Shown here piece after piece: positions 62,946 to 64,000 of a DNA stretch of 64,000 bases; within the stretch, counting starts at the first letter, position 1; every line of letters begins with the position of its first letter. This stretch comes from Lysobacter gummosus (lineage in GTDB: Bacteria > Pseudomonadota > Gammaproteobacteria > Xanthomonadales > Xanthomonadaceae), in the NCBI RefSeq assembly GCF_001442805.1, contig NZ_CP011131.1, positions 5,890,001-5,954,000 of the forward strand. Direction: 5' to 3'. The translations under genes were made by a program, and so were the position numbers. The notes below the pieces were generated by a model. It was not told where the DNA came from and did not search any database. It was given only the letters and a program-made list of their open reading frames with translations.

Positions 62946-63560
62946 TTACTCGGCCGCGAAGTGCGCCAGAAACATATCGGTGGCGGTGTTCGCTACCTGA
63001 TCGCGCTGGGCCGCCGTCAACACCGGCTGGCCCATCGTGATCTGCGGCCAGAACGCGAAGCCCTTGATCATGCCCTGCAGCAGCATCGAGGCGAAACGCG
63101 GGTCTTGCGTCTTCAGGCGGCCGTCCGCCGCCGCCGCGCGGATCCACACCGTCAGGCCTTCTTCCTTGTCGCCCATGCGCGCGAACATTTCCTGCGCGCG
63201 TTCGGGCGAAGGGATGATCGCGGCGATGGCCACGCGCACCAGCTCGATGAAATCCTCGTCGTGCAGCAACCGCAGCTTTTGCTGCACGAGTTCGAGCAAC
63301 TGCGGCCGCAGCGGCCGGTCCGGCCGGTAGGCCAACTCCGGCGACGCCACGGCGCGCTGCAGCAACTGCTGGAGGATTTGCGCGAACAACGCGTCCTTGC
63401 TCGGGAAGTGGTTGTAGACGGTGCGCTTGGAGACGCCGGCGCTGGCCGCGACGCGGTCCATGCTGGTGGCGTCGTAGCCGGCCTGGCGAAACTCGGCCAC
63501 GGCCGCCTCGAGGATGGCGGCGCGCTTGCGGTCGGTCAGGCGGGGGGCGGGAGCGGTCAT
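62946..63560 (-). CDS. TetR/AcrR-family transcriptional regulator
   Basis: A 204-residue regulator. The HTH is KRAAILEAAVAEFRQAGYDA, TSMDRVAASAGVSKRTVYNH, FPSKDALFAQIL. The C-terminal domain is helical (LLHDEDFIELVRVAIAAIIP, MLLQGMIKGFAFWPQITMGQ). Divergent from the MBL-fold gene at 63647, with a perfect palindrome between; it very likely represses that gene and itself. Confidence 0.92.
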   Translation of the reverse strand: MTAPAPRLTDRKRAAILEAAVAEFRQAGYDATSMDRVAASAGVSKRTVYNHFPSKDALFAQILQQLLQRAVASPELAYRPDRPLRPQLLELVQQKLRLLHDEDFIELVRVAIAAIIPSPERAQEMFARMGDKEEGLTVWIRAAAADGRLKTQDPRFASMLLQGMIKGFAFWPQITMGQPVLTAAQRDQVANTATDMFLAHFAAE

Positions 63561-63605
63561 GGGCGACAGGTTACACCGATGGGTTTACTTTCTCAAAAAG
63601 TACAC

Positions 63606-63621
63606 TACACTGGGCAGTGTA
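63606..63621. promoter_or_regulatory. Palindromic TetR operator candidate
   Basis: TACACTGGGCAGTGTA: perfect arms TACACTG/CAGTGTA around GG, between the divergent TetR (start 63560) and MBL-fold (start 63647) genes. The preceding bases (TACAC at 63601) overlap a possible promoter. Confidence 0.7.
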
Positions 63622-63646
63622 ATTATTCAGACAGCCTGATCGGCCC

Positions 63647-64000
63647 ATGCCTCGAGCCTCCCGCCTGCGCCGAATCAGCCTGCTAACCGGAGCCCTGATC
63701 GTGACTGCCTGCCTGTTTTCCGCCGCCAAGCCCCACCTGCCCGTCGCCGGGTACGCCGCCTCGCCGCAGTTCACGGACGGACGCTTCCGCAACCCCAATC
63801 CGCGCCCGGCCGCCGGGTTCTTGAAGATGCTGCGGATCATCGGCGACGCGCTGTGGAACAAGCCGGCCGACACCGTTCCGGCCGCCGCGCCGCCGGTGCT
63901 GGCGCTCACCCCGGAGCAACTGGCGCAGGCGCCGGACCACAGCCTGTTCCGCCTGGGGCACTCGACGATGCTGATCAAGCTGCGCGGCGGTTGGTGGATC
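63647..64000 (+). CDS. MBL-fold hydrolase (UlaG-like), N-terminal part
   Basis: An open frame running off the right edge; 118 codons visible. The N-terminus MPRASRLRRISLLTGALIVT is a membrane anchor or signal. Then come PNPRPAAGFLKMLRIIGDAL and LFRLGHSTMLIKLRGGWWI, which matches the start of the UlaG/NAPE-PLD-like MBL fold (WLGHSTxLI...G). The metal motif lies beyond the window. Divergent from the TetR gene and sharing its operator. Confidence 0.8.
   Translation, partial: MPRASRLRRISLLTGALIVTACLFSAAKPHLPVAGYAASPQFTDGRFRNPNPRPAAGFLKMLRIIGDALWNKPADTVPAAAPPVLALTPEQLAQAPDHSLFRLGHSTMLIKLRGGWWI

Overview
The window is high-GC gammaproteobacterial chromosome, most like a Lysobacter or a close Xanthomonadaceae relative. 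That assignment is inferred from the gene content: a bioB-bioF-ACT-bioH-bioC cluster, ubiA next to tRNA-Arg, DUF3247, DUF4189 and a short H-NS-like protein, many secreted proteins with signal peptides, and dispersed GCCGCTTCGCGGC palindromes between genes. No database search was possible; all family names come from motifs read by eye.

Layout. Positions 1-13,000 look like core genome: biotin synthesis on the minus strand, comF divergent from it, a secreted M64-type metallopeptidase, a short-chain fatty acid transporter, an exported RidA-like protein, ubiA and tRNA-Arg(CCG). Positions 13,056-24,960 form an AT-richer accessory island directly downstream of the tRNA. It holds short cassette-like genes with attC-like palindromes, an Mrr-type nuclease, a complete IS3-family element, a triplet of about 50-bp palindromes, and a run of secreted genes. 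In that run are an exported ubiquitin ending in LRLRGG, a VMO-I-like protein, a Cys-rich protein and a repeat (propeller-like) protein. Decayed IS5-type transposase and HNH genes lie among them.

Positions 24,991-34,630 carry a divergent AraC/SDR pair, a giant multidomain lipoprotein (chitin-binding domain, sugar-dehydrogenase-like propeller, CxxCH, DUF1592/1588 family) paired with a DUF1552 protein, and a stress group (Hsp20 with a sigma-32-like promoter, metallothionein-like protein, DUF3247). Positions 35,308-37,839 encode a single ACP-thioesterase-cytochrome P450 chain. Positions 38,300-46,960 hold a mixture: VOC protein, cyclase and LysR, lipoproteins, a zinc peptidase, an alpha/beta hydrolase and H-NS.

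Positions 47,043-53,494 look like an isoprenoid locus. A phytoene-desaturase-like FAD enzyme is divergent from a TetR gene with a palindromic operator, and further on an idi-methyltransferase-terpene synthase operon resembles the gene content known for C-methylated terpenes of the sodorifen type. Positions 54,157-64,000 contain DUF2513, PhzF-like, TraB/GumN-like, flavodoxin-like and right-handed beta-helix proteins, two MBL-fold genes and a second TetR gene with its own operator.

The most unusual items are the secreted 76-residue ubiquitin with its eukaryote-like secreted neighbours, the methyltransferase/terpene synthase/idi operon, and the ACP-TE-P450 fusion.
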